A stretch of 64,000 nucleotides of DNA from Globodera rostochiensis (GCA_018350325.1 JAEVLN010000012.1:1385991-1449990), one strand, 5' to 3'. Positions 1 through 13,294 are shown, counted from the first letter of the stretch. Numbers and translations are program-made. The notes: a model not told the origin generated them from the sequence alone.

Positions 1-284
1 TGGCTAATGGGCGGATGAGGGGGGGGATCAGTCACTCGTCTCTTGCTTGCTGCCAGCCGCACCCACTGATCTGCCAGCCGGCCGGCCGGCGAGTGGTTTC
101 CCCGCCAAATGCATCACCCGCCCCGCACTAAGACAAATGGATGGGCTGAGGGGAGGGGAGGGAAAGTCGTGCAGCAAATGGCAGACAACAAAAACGCGAC
201 GGGCGCTGGAAGCAAATCACTCACACCGGTGGCGATGGCGGCTGGCAGCAAAGGGAAGGGGCGCAGAAAGTTTTCCGGATGTGT

Positions 285-690
285 TACTGATCAGTCCGGT
301 CGACCGTGTGGGGGGAGGGGGGGCTCTGATCAGTCCGGCCGTTTGGGGGGGGGGCTTTGATCAGTCCGGCCGTTTGGGGGGGGGGCTCTGATCAGTCCGG
401 CCCGTTTGGGGGGGCTTTGATCAGACCGGCCGTTTGGGGGGGGGCTCTGATCAGTCCGGCCGTTTGGGGGGGGGGGGCTTTGATCAGACCGGCCGTGTGG
501 GGGGGCTTTGATCAGTCCGGCCGTTTGGGGGAGGGCTTTGATCAGACCGGCCGTGTGGGGGGGCTTTGATCAGTCCGGCCGTTTGGGGGGGGGCTTTGAT
601 CAGACCGGCCGTGTGGGGGGGGGGGCTTTGATCAGTCCGGCCGTGTGGGGGGGGGGGGGCTCTGATCAGTGCGGCCGCCCGTGTGGGGAA
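285..690. repeat. G-rich tandem repeat, about 30-bp unit
   Basis: Roughly a dozen head-to-tail copies of a unit reading TGATCAGTCCGGCCGTTTGG followed by 6-14 G and a short GCTTTGA or GCTCTGA link. Copies differ mainly in G-run length and in T/A at one site (GTCC versus GACC). Each unit joins a TGATCA palindrome, a CGGCCG palindrome and a long G tract, so one strand is G-quadruplex-prone. Gly-rich reading frames over the array are repeat artefacts. The array decays at its right end, around 660-720. Confidence 0.9.
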
Positions 691-3266
691 GAGGGGCTGT
701 GCTCTGATCAGCCCGTCCGATCACTTTGTTCGGACCAATGCTGCCCCAGCAGACACAGTGTGCGGCGGCCTCGTTGTCCTTTACACTTTAAGCTTCTCTC
801 TGCACCACACCACTCTCTGTCTGTCTTCCACATTTTGCAACTGTTACACACTGTCTCTTTTGTCATTGTCAAGCGCCACCATTCGAGAGGGTGAGGGATA
901 CTGGCCGAAGTTGTGGGGTGTAATTTCTGGGCGGGCGGCTGGTGGATGCATTTATATTAAAGATTGATGGATGGAGGTGAACATTTATTGTGAGAGGCGG
1001 GGGGGGGGGGATGAATCAAAGGGAGTGTCGGCGCCGGCGGCGGCGCTGGTGGTGCTGGGACAAATGTGCAGAGAATGTGAAGAGGGGGGGGGATAAAGGA
1101 TAAACAAAATGAATGCATGTAGCGATGTGAATGGACTGACTGACGGACGGACGGATGGGTATGAAAGAACCAACGAACGAACGAATGGGTCGGCCCTCAG
1201 CTCAACACTCGAGGGGATGTTTGGGGGGGGCGGCAAATCACTGATCACAAGAATCTCTGATCAGAGACATGAACGGACGGGACGACGCACTTTTGGGTCC
1301 CAGAATTTGTCAACCATTCGTCCCGGGTGGGAGGGCATGCTAATTTGTAAGCATATTATCGGGGAAGGAGCATGCGCTTTTTAGCGCCGGCGGGTATCCT
1401 CCCCCCACCACCCCCCCCCCCCTAAAATGATCCCCCCGGTGATCAATGTCAGTGATCAGTGTTTGGGTGGGTTTCTGCCAGCCGGTGTGATCAGCAGAAT
1501 GGATCAAAGGGGAAGACGACGACGACAACAGTTGTTTTGTTGAAAGAGAGAGGAATGGAAAGAATTTTGAGAAAAGATCACATACATAACGCCAAAACGT
1601 CCAGCAGCAAAACAACTGACGCTTGCGGAGAGAGTTTTTTTAACGGAAGCTCCGATTGATCCGCATTTTTTAAATGTCAGATCATTGCAAAAAAATATGT
1701 GTATATTCTATTTAGAAAGTGGCTAATCATTAGGGGTCAATTGACTTTAAAATTTGCAAAATATTTAATTAAAATTTGCAAAATGTTTAAGGCTCACGGC
1801 AGGCGCAGTTGGTAAAATTGTCGAAAGTTTATCAGATTGAGACAACAAAATCTCGGTTTAAATCTGAAAAAGTAGGTAAAGCGCTAACATAGCACAAAAC
1901 TTTAATTAATTTTTGATTAAAATTGGAAAAACGAATTAAAAGACACTCATTTAAAAACATTGCCCACAGAATTTACACTTTTGGATAAACGATGTGGCAA
2001 AAAAAACAAAACAAAACAAAAAAATGGTGAGAAAATTTTTGTGTAAATCCAAATGCCGTTCGTTTGCAACATTTCTTTGCCTTTTTTTTTGTGTTCGGCC
2101 GTTTCACATAAACAGTAAGTTAAAAGAGTCGTAAAATTGTGGGCAAAAGGCAATGAATGGACAGCGATTATTCCCTTTTTAGCCATCCACATCCAATACT
2201 TTTTTGTTTTGTTTTGCTTTTGTTGTAAATAAATTGTCTTTTTCTGTCCATCCCCCCCCCCTCCCCGGCTTCTTTGATAATCCAATTTGCTTCTCCTTCC
2301 GCCAAAACAATGCTTCGTCCGTATGGTCTCGTAAACTGACGATGAGTCACTGCGGTCAATAAATTAGGAAAAATTAATCAATTAGCTAAAAGTTTAAAAA
2401 AAAAATTCCACCAATAAATTGAAGATAACGGGTGGAGGGGGGGGGATTCGTACTGTTTTTGGCCGTGCTGGGATTCAGAACATTTGGCTTGTGGGGATTC
2501 GGACGAGTGGGCTCGGAGAAGCCTGGCGGAAGCGGGACTCACGCCGGGGGGGGGGGAGGGATATACGGGATTTCCGCTCCCGTTAATTTGGGCCCAACGG
2601 GAGAGCGGGAATCCTCCCGCTCCCGGCTAAGAATTATTACAAAAATATTTTGTATTTGTTATGGAAGTAGGGCTTATTTAGTTTTGTTCGGATTTATTTT
2701 ACCGAGCTCTAGCTTCGGATCGGTAGCCATTTCTGTTACGGGGCTAGGTTAAAATCCTTAAAAAAAATTCCCTAACTATAAGCCAAACCGGTCAACTCAC
2801 TAATAGCTTAAGAGCGGACAAAATCGAGCATCGTCTGATGTACCGTAACCATTTCATTATTGTTTATTGTACCCGTTAATTCATTCAAAGGTCCTTAGCG
2901 ATGACAGAACGCCATAGATTTTTGTGAGAACAATTTTCAAAAGTAAGCCGTGGTCGTTCGAGAAAAAAATACGAAAACAGAAGTTGGGAGGACAGTTTGC
3001 TGAATATTAATTTCTCTTTTGTTCTATTTTCATCATAATGTCATCAGCGAAGGCCTGCTACTGCGAAATTTCAAAAAAAAAAAGAAGAAGATTGAAAATG
3101 ACAAATTTAAGTAGAAAACATTGCCACTTAACCTCCGGTGGGCGAAAACCAGAGTTTCTTTTGCGTTTGATGAGTTTATTTTGGAGTTACAATTGGTCGG
3201 GATCATTGAAAAGGAGCAAAAAGTATAGGAAATTATGGTTTTGAAACCTAACGCAATAAAATTAAG
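691..3266. other. Non-coding, low-complexity region
   Basis: No supported gene. The stretch has many G or C homopolymers (for example near 1000, 1085, 1405 and 2255), tetranucleotide runs (ACGG/ACGA near 1140-1185), A/T-rich tracts and scattered TGATCA palindromes. A degenerate tRNA-like stretch lies around 1794-1866: an A-box-like GGCGCAGTTGG and a B-box-like GGTTTAAATC, without a foldable cloverleaf. It may be a decayed SINE or tRNA fragment. Confidence 0.6.
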
Positions 3267-3560
3267 ATGTGTGAATGGGAAGAACAAATGCGACTGAAGG
3301 AGGCCGAGTACGAACGCATGAAACGCGAAATAGCCGAGCGGGACAGAATGATAACCGAGCAGGCCAGAATGATAGCCGAGCAGGCCAGAATGATAGAGGA
3401 GCGGGACGGATGGATCCGAACAGCAACGGGTCAGCCCGAATTGGATCATATGGAGGACGAGGATGAAGAAGAGGAGCAAAATGAGAATGTTGATGAAGCC
3501 GGAGCGAATGAGGCTGGCTACGTAGCAAGCCGATATGAGCCATTCGGCGCAGGATGGTGA
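3267..3560 (+). CDS. Hypothetical coiled-coil ORF
   Basis: Single-exon ORF of 97 residues, not recognised. Residues 1-50 are rich in E, R, K, M, A and I with regular heptad spacing. They contain a 7-residue motif (RMIAEQA and variants) repeated four times, reflecting a 21-bp tandem duplication at about 3345-3405. This is the signature of a short coiled coil. Residues 60-80 form an acidic D/E cluster. The start shown is the first codon of the open frame, and no spliced-leader acceptor is obvious. Amino-acid use looks protein-like, unlike the surrounding AT-rich DNA. It may be a fragment of a larger or transposon-derived coiled-coil protein. Confidence 0.35.
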   Translation: MCEWEEQMRLKEAEYERMKREIAERDRMITEQARMIAEQARMIEERDGWIRTATGQPELDHMEDEDEEEEQNENVDEAGANEAGYVASRYEPFGAGW

Positions 3561-6293
3561 AGAATCAGCGATTTGTTGCTCTGATTTCTTGTAAAAGTTG
3601 ACAAAAAAAATCATTGCTCACTTTTTTATGAAAATAGTTGCACCAAATATGTGGTTTAAACCAAAAAACTTGAAATGGGGAACGAGTTGGTCGCGTTAAC
3701 TAGATTCAGAATGGATGCCAATCAAAAAGCCATGTTTTTTTTGTTAAAGTGGAGTCGTATTCATTCCATTTAACTGCTACACAGTTGCCTAATGCGTTTA
3801 GCTTAAAGTTTGCAGACGATTAGAGACGAATCAGAAAATCAGACAGAATGGGAGAGAGTGTGCTCCTCTGTTTCTCTGTCCCATTTGTTCTTCTCTCGCA
3901 ACAATGCGCACGGGGCTCACAAGTTCCGAAGTAGCAGCAGTTGCGTTCCCCATGTCTAACCAGAGCATTTTGTCTTCACTTCCTTTTCCTCTCCATTTCG
4001 TTTTCACCTCCGTTTCCTCTTCATTTGCTCGCTTTCTCTCTTCATTCAATATTTTTCACAGTTTTCTCTGTTCTCAATGTCCCAATTCTGGGCCCCCTGC
4101 AAATCCAAAGCCACTCACTGCTTTTCCCCTCCAGCGCTGTGTGTGCTCGTTTTGCTACTCTCTCTCCGCTCATTTGCACTTTCCCTGTTTGCTTCTCCTC
4201 CTCCGCCTCCATCTTTCCTTTCCTCTCCTTTCTGCTGCTGCTACTAGTACATACATAACATACCTAATCTGCTGTCCGTTGTGGGCAGTTGGAGGGGGGA
4301 ACAAACTCTCTTCTTCCTCTGCTGCTGCTGCTGCCCAAGTGCAATGAAATTGAATAGCAACGCGCAAAGACCCCCCCCCCCCCCAACCCCCACCAGTCGC
4401 TCTCTTCACACATCAAAAATCATCACACATTTTGCATTTTTGAGCTGCACACACACATCTTTTCATTACTTAAATACCCACCCCTCTGGTGATGTTTCTT
4501 TTGCAATTACATTTACTAATTACTGTGTGTGTAAATTAAATCAATTTGACCCAAATTCTCTAAAATTTATTTATCGCGTTAATGCGTGCGCATGCACATA
4601 CTTACATATTTGCTAGCAACTAAATCGAACCAATCAATACTCAAGTGCGTCTCACCTAAAATCAAAGTTCGTCCTGGACCTGAACCTTGACCTGGATTTT
4701 ACTTTGGACACAGAACAGTTCCAGTGAAAGCTTCGCCAGCCTTCCGGCGGGACTTTCCTTGGCTTTTTAGTTAATCTTGTCCAACTCCTCCCCCAAATGC
4801 AGGGCCAGAGGATTTTCAAATGACGGTAATTTTTGCGTCACCTATGCCAAATTTTGCAAAAAACGAAACTAGGATAGAGAAAATTAAAATTAATGGAATC
4901 GTGTCGATACATTTTGAATTATTTCTTCAGTAAAAAATTGACAAGCACTTCGAAGCGTTTAACTTCAATTACATCCGGCGGCTCCGTCTCAAACTTTCAG
5001 CATCCCTAGAAAACAAAATAAGAATATTTTTTAACATTGAAATTTGGACCCAAAAGGATTTGGACTAAGAAAAAATTGTATTGATTTATAACATACCTAT
5101 TTATGTGTAAAATATGTACATATGTATGTAATTGGATTTTTAAAAGCATTAGTCCATTTGCTAATCAATCGTTCAGTTTGATTAAATAATTGGATTCACC
5201 CTCATTCCCTCCCCCCATCCCATTTCACTGGTTGCTGACACTGATTTGCCGTTTCCTTCCAGCAGCAGGAAACACAAAAATGGAATGAATGGCAGTCAGT
5301 CAGTCAGTCTCAGTCAATAGATACATTCGAATCCCCCACTTGCCCATATTCAGCCGCCCCATCTTTGCCGAAACCACCCCCCCCCCTCACCAGCACCCAC
5401 CCATTCATTCATTCCAATCCTCTGTTCTCAACCGTCCATCGTCCCCCTCCCCCCCCCCCCCCCCTCCATAATACATCATCAGCATCACTCCATCCAGCAA
5501 CCACATCTTCGTCGTCGTCGTCGTCATTTGCCGACCTATCACAGTCAAACGCATCATCATCATCATCAATCCATTTTATGTACATTCAACGCATTTTTGT
5601 TCCATCCGTTTTTTTCCGCGTGTCATTCGATTAGCGATTTCCGTTTTGGATCCGTTTTATATGTTTTGCTGTAGTTCGAAACCATGGACGTATGTATATG
5701 TATGATGAATTGTTTGAAAATGCAATTCCGGAAGTTCGGACTCGAAAATGTGCCACGCTTACCATGAACAGACGACAAATTTTGACATTTTCAGAACTTA
5801 GTTTAGGCCCTTGCTCACCAAGCAGCAATTAATTATTTAACCAAAGCCCAGGAATCCATCATAATCAGCATCATCATCGTCGCCAACCCAGCTTGCCTAA
5901 AACCAACCGATAACCACTCAACAAAACCATCTCACAGTTTCTCAGTCACTCCGACGACCGTCTTAAAATAACAAAAAACACCTCAATTTTTGTGTCTGTA
6001 CGGCAGAGAGAAAAAGAAGCAACACGGACAAGCAATTTCACCAAAATCCATTCAGTAGTAAATGGACGTGCCTTTGCCAGGTACAGCAACATTTTTTGGC
6101 AAAATGTTAGGCGTTTTGTCCGTTTTTTCCCCCATTTTAAAGGTGAAAAAAGGACCACATCCGTTGTTGTTTTTTGTTATGGAATATGGCACATTAAATT
6201 TGTAGAATCAAAGAAACAAATTCAATTTTATTTTCATAAAATTTTTAAAAAGTTCCACCACTTCTGCCAGGCCTGTTCCCCAGTACAAACAAC
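3561..6293. other. Non-coding region upstream of the 6.3-kb gene
   Basis: No supported coding exon. Contents include pyrimidine-rich stretches (3950-4250), a C run (4370-4384), CAC/CCC-rich DNA at 5370-5470 and TCG/TCA microsatellites at 5508-5570. A CCTGGACCTG-type dispersed motif lies near 4672. Early exons of the downstream gene could lie here. A possible 3' splice site (CTGCCAG) ends near 6270 and would put an in-frame exon segment before the ATG at 6294. Confidence 0.5.
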
Positions 6294-9200
6294 ATGATTC
6301 GGTGAGTTTTTTTTGCGAAGATGTACACGACTTTTTGATTCAAAACATTTAAGAAATTCTCGCATTTTCAGCGGTTCCGGAACATTGTCATGGCTCTCAC
6401 CAAAAGCGGTGATTGGAAAATTTGAAAATTTTTATTTTATTGCGGATTTAAATTGTGCGTTTTTTAGGGTCTCATCGATTGCTCAAAGCCCGTTCAGGCG
6501 ACCGTCTCATTCCAACTCAAAGACTTCTGTGATACGGGTGTGACAGATCTGACCACTGTCCTCAGGTTTTTGTCCAAACTAAAAAAAAACAAATTTTTTT
6601 GATACAATTTTTGTTTTTTTTAAAGAGTGGGCTTTCGTCTCAGTTTTCACGCCATTCCAAATGCAAATCCTAACGAATGGATTGCCAATTATGTGTCGCC
6701 GGTCGTCGAGGTTTAACAAATTTTTTATTTTTGTAACCAGACACTCTGGTGCCAGGACCCAACCCGTTCCCCCAGAAGTCAAACAGAATTTCCAAAATGG
6801 CTTTTTTAAATCCTTAAAAACGCATTGAAAATGCACCTTCAAAATTCAATTTTTTTTTTACAAAAATGTATAAAAAACGGGAAAACATCCATAATATAGT
6901 AAAAGTCGATTGACTTTTTTTGGTACCTCCCCAAGACGCAAAATCTTTAAGTGCCTGTTTATAATTTGACGTTTTTAAATTTTATAAAATTGAGTAGTCC
7001 GCAAAATCATCATTAACTCGAATTAAATTTACTATAAGAAAAACTGACAAAAAAAAATCTATAAATATTTAGTACAATCATATTCATTGGTTCAGGAAGC
7101 AATCAGCGACGGTGGGCCCGAGCTGAATTTGGAGGCGTACGAGCCGCACAACATGCCGCCGGGCAAGGGCGGCAAGGACATGTACTCGCTGGCCAAGGAG
7201 ATCAACGCGCTCACATTTCTGTTCCAAATCTTCCAGAAAGGCGCCGGCGCTGTCCACTACATTCCGCTCTCAAAGTACAACCACCATATTTGGAGTAGAA
7301 AAAAAAAACATTTTCAAAAATGTTTAAACAATAATTATACCCAAAATCGGGTTTTCTGTACTTTGAGGACTTAAATCCCATTCCTCCCGTCCACAGTTTG
7401 CACAGTCGGATCAGCAATTCGGGTGACCAGGAGCTGTCCCGCTACATCGGGTCCAGCTCGTTGAAGAGACGCCAGTTCATCGAGGACCGCTCCTACATTT
7501 TCCATTTGGGAGAGAACGACGTCGTCTATTTGCAGGGTAATGGGGTTGCACAAAACAGAGAATTGGTGGGGCGAAAAAAAGTATTTTGCTTTTCCATTTT
7601 ATCTCCCTTTTTCGACTGGAAAATGATTTTAAAAATTCAGCGCCCGAGGTGTACCAGGCGGTCACGCAGTTGGCCCAGTTCCTGCTCACCCATGGCGGGG
7701 TGACCAGCTCGGACGTGCTGTTCCGCTTCTTCCAGAACGCGCCCGCCATTCCGTTGGCCGTCCGGGACAGCATTCAGAACCGGCGCACTCAGTTCATGCA
7801 GGTGATTGGGGTTAAAAGAATACAAGCCGTTCAGGGGGGATGTGGACAGTCAGCCCGTGTTGGGCTTTCACGATTCAAGCAAAATGGCATTTTTCATAAT
7901 ATTCTAAAGGCAGGGGCATAATGACGGGACTGGCAAATAGATTCGGGGAGTCTTCGAAACATTTTTTGGTACAAAATCTGTTTTACGAATAATCTCATTA
8001 AACTTCAGTTTCTTGCCCGTCATCCGTTCGCATTTTCGCCGTTCCCCTCCCAATTCTATGTGGGTGTCCGGCGCAATTTGCCCTATTTTGACTACGGCAC
8101 GTTCATTCGCAAGGTGGGCATAGTTTTGGAGACGTTCAGAGATATTCGGAGTGTTGGCATTTCCACTTTATTCAATTTTCAGTCTTTCCCCAACTTCCAA
8201 TCCGCTTCGGCACGGCCCCTTTCGCGGCCCGTTCTGCAGTCCAACGAAAGTTTTGACCAGCCGCTGGCCAGCCCTCTGGTGGAGAGTATTCCGTCGTTGA
8301 ACACCGGCGGCGCTGGCGGTGCCCATCCACTGGGCATGACCAATGGGTAGGTACACTTTGGCATTGTGCCTTTTTGGAAGTTTCAAAAAATCATTAAGTT
8401 TTGGATCGCGGTACGGTGCGCCGCCAATGGTGAATGGCCATGGCCAGGTACATCATCATGGCGGAGCAGGTGCCACAACAGCAGCGGCACATCACCACCA
8501 TGCGCAGGCAACGAAATTTAAAAAAAAAAAAAGACGGGAATTGGAAAGAAAACATTTTAGATAAATGCTCATCCCAATCATCACCACCCGCATCATCATC
8601 ATCACCACCAACTTCAGCATCATCACGGCAGTGCTGGCACATTGTCCAGCATGCTGACGACGCCAACTGCTGGCGGTGGTGCGGGAGGTGCAACGGTCCC
8701 CACGGTGATCCCACCGATTGTCGGCGGTGGCATTGGACAGCAACAACAACAACAACCGCACAGTTTGGTCCCGGCACAGTCCATGCCGTTCATGGCACAA
8801 CAGCCGCAGCAACAAGCAGTGACAGGAGGACATGGTGGTGGTGGTGCTGCTGGAGTGGCACTGGCAGCTGCAGTGTCTGCCGCCGCTACTGTCGGAGCTG
8901 GAAACGGAATTGGATCAGGACTGTCCGCCGCGCAGCAGCAACAAAAGCCATTGTTCACGTTGTTCGACATCAAGCTTGGTCTGTACATTTCCTGGTGTTG
9001 TTCAAGAGTGAGAGCGGGTGTAATTGAGTGGAAAATTTAGCTTTTGATCAATTTTTACATTTTTTTGTTTGTTTGTTTTCAGACGACCATCTCCAGTCCT
9101 CTGTCCACCAGAACGGCGTCAGCGGCTCGGCCGGACTCCGATCAGCAGCAGCAGCAGCTGCTGCAGGGCCGCCCAGCGGTGGCAGCACGTCTTTGATGGG

Positions 9201-9747
9201 TAGCGGCGCTGCTGGGTCCATCATCAGCAGCAGCAACATCAACGGCGGTGGTGTGGTGACGCCGACGAGTGTCGGGACCGGCGGTGCGAACAACATTTGG
9301 ACCTACGGGCCTCACTGGGGTAAGTGTTCAGCATGGCTTTATCCATTTTATTGGTTATGTTTCCCATTACCCCTGCTTTGTATGTGCTTTTCGGCATGTA
9401 ATAGTTTTTTGTTGTTGTTTTTGTAGACATTGAACTGCTGAAGCTGTCCGATTTGACCTCCTCATTTGGCAGCAGTGGCATTGGCACCGGCGGTAGCGGT
9501 GGCACCGCCGCCGGCTCCACCGTGTCGCCTCCGGTAGTGCTGAACAACAACAGAAAGCGTGAGTTTGTGGAGTGTGCAGTGCAGACGGATGAGAGTTCGT
9601 TTGGCGGCAATGCCGTCGGGCACCACAACGCCAAGCAAGAGCCGCAGGCAAAGTATGTGAACAGAACACAAAAAAACATTTGAACATGCCGAACAAACAA
9701 TCCTCCGAAATTTTAGTCTCTGTGCCAATTGTGCGCAAAAGATTTGA
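6294..9747 (+). CDS. Multi-domain Gln/His/Gly-rich protein, tentatively Egalitarian-like
   Basis: About 13 exons join in frame. Clear ones are 6294-6301, 6372-6408, 6468-6565, 6626-6710, 7096-7274, 7397-7536, 7641-7801, 8009-8113 and 8183-8346, with low-complexity exons after 8399 and a last exon 9717-9747. The N-terminal part encodes a beta-rich block, then two alpha-helical repeats. The first begins ALTFLFQIFQ and the second YQAVTQLAQFLL; each ends in a block like FLARHPFAF followed by an aromatic strand. From memory this resembles the paired N-terminal helical domains of Drosophila Egalitarian, an RNA-localisation adaptor, but no exonuclease domain is present, so the name is tentative. The C-terminal half is disordered: His runs, Gln runs, Ala/Gly stretches, then ECAVQTDE, and it ends in a Cys-x2-Cys (CANCAQKI). 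The true start may lie upstream. The join near 8400-8565 is ambiguous; one option needs a GC donor at about 8506. Confidence 0.55.
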
Positions 9748-12700
9748 TCCGGATTCCGCAACGGTTGTTGTTCTTCGTCTCGCTCGTTTTGCATTGGGTG
9801 AACTTGCAATGCCAACATTCTGGGGATGTGCGTGATCACCACCAATTTTGGCAACATTTTGGCATCCCCCCCCCCCTCCCCTCCCAATCGTCCGTCCACA
9901 ACACAACACACTCTCTTTCTCTGCTGAACTTGAACTCTCTCTTTTTGTGTGGCATCGTTTTGTTTGCCATTTGTTGTTGTCCATCTCCACATCCATCCAA
10001 AATCATCTCACTTCCTGTTTTTCGATGCTTTCTCAATTTTTTGATGTACATTTTAGATAAAAATACATATATAAACTAATTTTGTTGTTCCCTCCGTCCC
10101 CCGCCCTCTGCGCAACGCTCACACAAATCAATTTTGTTTAAATTTCCATAATCCCTGTTTTTTGTTCCGATCACTCACTCACTCATCGAAACTATTCAAC
10201 GCTGTTTTTGTTCACTCAAGAATCCCCGTTAAACGTTAAAAAACATAACCCAAAAATCACATTATTCATTCATTCATCTCTCTCAACCATCCAAACACAC
10301 AAAGTCCTTAACCTTAACTCTCCCGACCCGATTCATAAATAAGCCTCTGTTTGATATTTTTAATTTTTGTTTTTGTCGTTTTGTTGTTGCCCTTTCCACT
10401 TTTTGCCCTTTGCCTTCTCCGACATCGCCAAACAAGCGCGCGCGTATTTAAATTTGTTTTGTATAGCCCACCGATCAATCAACCACTTTCTTCTCTTTTT
10501 TATGTGCTTTTCTTTTTCACCCTTTCTTCCTCCTCCTCCTTTCGCCTCGTCTCTACGCGGTTCGTTGAATGAATAAATAAAACTACAAACAAATCATGGA
10601 TAGGTAATAGGCGAGAACAGACAATCGCAACATATAAATCTATCTCAAACGTTTTTCTCCCCTCCGGCGCCCCTCTCTTTCTCTCTCTCTCTCTCTCACC
10701 TCTATGTTAGGGCACCGACTGATCGGGATCGGTCGCTTCTGTTCGGATTAGACCAGTCAATTCAAGACTCTTTCAAAGCCTATTGATTGATGTTGAGTAG
10801 TGATCGGTCCCGATCGCGACTGTCCCCCAGCCCAATGTCCCACAACCACCACCACCACCTTACAAATCTCATTCATCGTCTTGTGCCGGTGCAAGTTGCG
10901 TTAAATTTTGATTGATTGTTTATTGATTTTTCAAGAATTTTAAGGAGTGGAAAATTTGGGACAAATTCTTTGGAAATTGTAAATATTGCATCGGCACATC
11001 AAATTGTTAGGCGCCTCTCAAAAAAGCCATTCAAATCGCCCACACATTTTTTCATTTCATTCCCATCAATTTCACACAACGATTTTGCCGATGAGTCCCC
11101 CCAAATCGCCTCTTTTTTCATCCCCCCCCCCCCGATTATTTACATATTTTCTATTCAAAAATAGTTATATTTTTCATTTGAAACGTTGAGGAGCAAAAAC
11201 TCCCCCCCTCCCCCCCCTCTGTTGCTTACATTTTGTATCGTTTTTGAGAGTCCATTTGAACGAGAAATGTACTGTAAATATATAATTAATAATAATACAA
11301 TATTTATGCTTTTCCCCCACCCCCCCCCCCCCCATTTTGAGCATATTTTTGCGCGGCCTTTCCACCATCAGCCCCAGGTCCAACCACCCCCATCCACCAT
11401 TTTTCAATTCCCGGCATCGCCCCAACTCAACAAAAACAACAACAAAAATGCATTCCCGAAAATTTCCTCGTCACACCCTATAAACAAACACACAACGAGC
11501 AACAGCAGCAGCAGCATAGCAAAAAACCGTTGAAAAGCCCACACAAAAAACACCATTTTTTGTTTTTTTAATTTACCCAATTCAAATTTTCCCCATTTTT
11601 CACAACACTCCGTCGTCACAAAAAAGCGCCATCTCTCTCCTCCACCCACGGATCACCCAGTCAATAAAATTCGTTCATATTCATTCATTCATTAACATTT
11701 TGTTTGTTTGTGCACTCACCCCCACCACCCATCCATCCACCACCTCTTGAAACATCGAGTCTTAACAATGCGAAAATGCCACAATTTTTTCCTCAAACTT
11801 TGTCGTCATCTTTGGCCCAATTCCCAAAACACATCGGCTTTTACGGATCATTTTTACACACATATACACATACATATTACGCCATGCCGTCGTGTAAAAG
11901 TTTTGTTTTTGCAGAAAGAATTAATCTCTCTTTTTCGTCGTCCCCCCCCCATCCCCTTTTATTTGTTTCGCTTGTTGTTGTGAACCCTTTTTAGCCTCCT
12001 CCAAAAGGAGGGCAACTACCTAATGGTGGTAAAGCTCAATCCAAAATTCGAAAAAAAAAACCTACAAAATTTTTCACGCCGATTGATCATGTTTAGAAAG
12101 AAGTTTTTGACCAATCAGTGAGTGCTGACGGGTAAAAAGCGCCCCAGCAAAACTCTGTTCGTTGTCTCGGAGTTGAACTTTTGAAAAAGAAGCCCCCGGG
12201 GGCCATTGAACTTTTGAAAAAAAGCCCCCCCCCCCCCCGGGGGCCATTGAACTTTTGAAAAAAAGCCCCCCCCCCCGGGGGCCATTGAGCAGAGCAGCTC
12301 CGGTGCAGGGCCGGAGTCCACGGTTCCGTCCCACTAGTTTTGGACAGTTGAAAAGCTTAGGACACAAATTGCCATTCAAAAAGTGCAAAGCGCCCCATCA
12401 AATTTCACACAATTTGAGAACGCTTTTTTCTGTTCCAATTTCTTCCATTAACACGCGGAGCTTTTATCAATCAATGTAGCGCAGCATTCGAATCACTCCC
12501 CCGCCCCCCAACCCCCCGGACATTCAACGATTTCTCATGGATTTTTTTGTTTTGTTTTTCCTCCCACGTTTGGCCCTTATCACAATCAGAACATCAACAC
12601 AAACAATTTCTTTTGTGATCGCTCCAACTCCCATTCTCCTTGCTGCCCGCCCCGTCTGATCAAATCACCATGTGCTTGCTTATTGTTGGCCATTTTTTTT

Positions 12701-13294
12701 CTTCTTCAAATAAACGGAACGAAAAGTGCCTCTGCGCATTATCGGAAACTCGACATCTTAAAAAGAAGAAGCTCTTCAATCGCGCACTCACTAGGCTTTT
12801 CCGAAAAGATCTGATCAGAGATCGATCGGGTGGTTTTCAGGGCGCCCACAAAAAATGATCAAGCCTTCCCCTGTCTCATGTAAATAACAATCGGCCTCCT
12901 AAAACAGGCTAAAAAAGAAGTCCCCCCCCCCGGCAATTATTACTGAAAAGTTAATTTGCTAGAAAAAAATTAGCATTTTTATACACATTTTTCACAACGT
13001 CAACAAATGAGCAATTTGGGCGCCTTTCAACTGAACAAAATAATAATAATAATGCACACACACAAAACGTTTTTTACGTGGAAAAATTGGGTGAACAAAG
13101 TGAAATTAAAGTCATTTGAGTGCTTTTTGTTGAAATAAATAAATTTTTTGCTTTTTTTTGCGCAGGAGGAAGAAAAAAAATACCCGAAATTTTTTGTTGA
13201 AAAAAAAAATCGACAGCCCTTTTGGTAGACGGACAGAACAGAAGAACAGACAGCAAAACATTTCCCAAAACGGTCACTGGTTGTTGTTGTTCAT
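9748..13294. other. Intergenic, low-complexity DNA
   Basis: No supported gene between convergent genes. It holds long C runs (9867, 11125, 11320, 12225, 12265, 12920), CT microsatellites (10676-10697), CA/CAT-rich stretches and AT-rich DNA. An imperfect inverted repeat around GATCGGGATCGG lies at 10718-10735 and 10800-10820. The 3' UTR of the 6.3-kb gene is probably at the left edge; polyadenylation signals are not distinctive. Confidence 0.6.
12170..12290. repeat. Short tandem repeat, three copies
   Basis: Three copies of a unit with GGGGGCCATTGAACTTTTGA followed by an A run, AGCCC and a long C run that opens the next GGGGG. The C run plus following G run makes each junction a perfect small hairpin. 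Unit length varies from about 42 to 58 bp with homopolymer length. Confidence 0.8.

Noticed and set aside
285..690. Possible CRISPR array
   Set aside because: Repeats are contiguous with homopolymer length changes and no unique spacers; the window is eukaryotic.
1794..1866. Possible tRNA gene
   Set aside because: A- and B-box-like segments only; no consistent cloverleaf or anticodon stem.
3033..3614. 193-codon minus-strand ORF
   Set aside because: It mirrors the coiled-coil ORF duplication; the opposite strand has the more protein-like composition.
8394..8988. Long minus-strand and alternate-frame ORFs over the Gln/His-rich exons
   Set aside because: They are shadows of trinucleotide-rich coding sequence; Cys- or Trp-rich products without conserved motifs.
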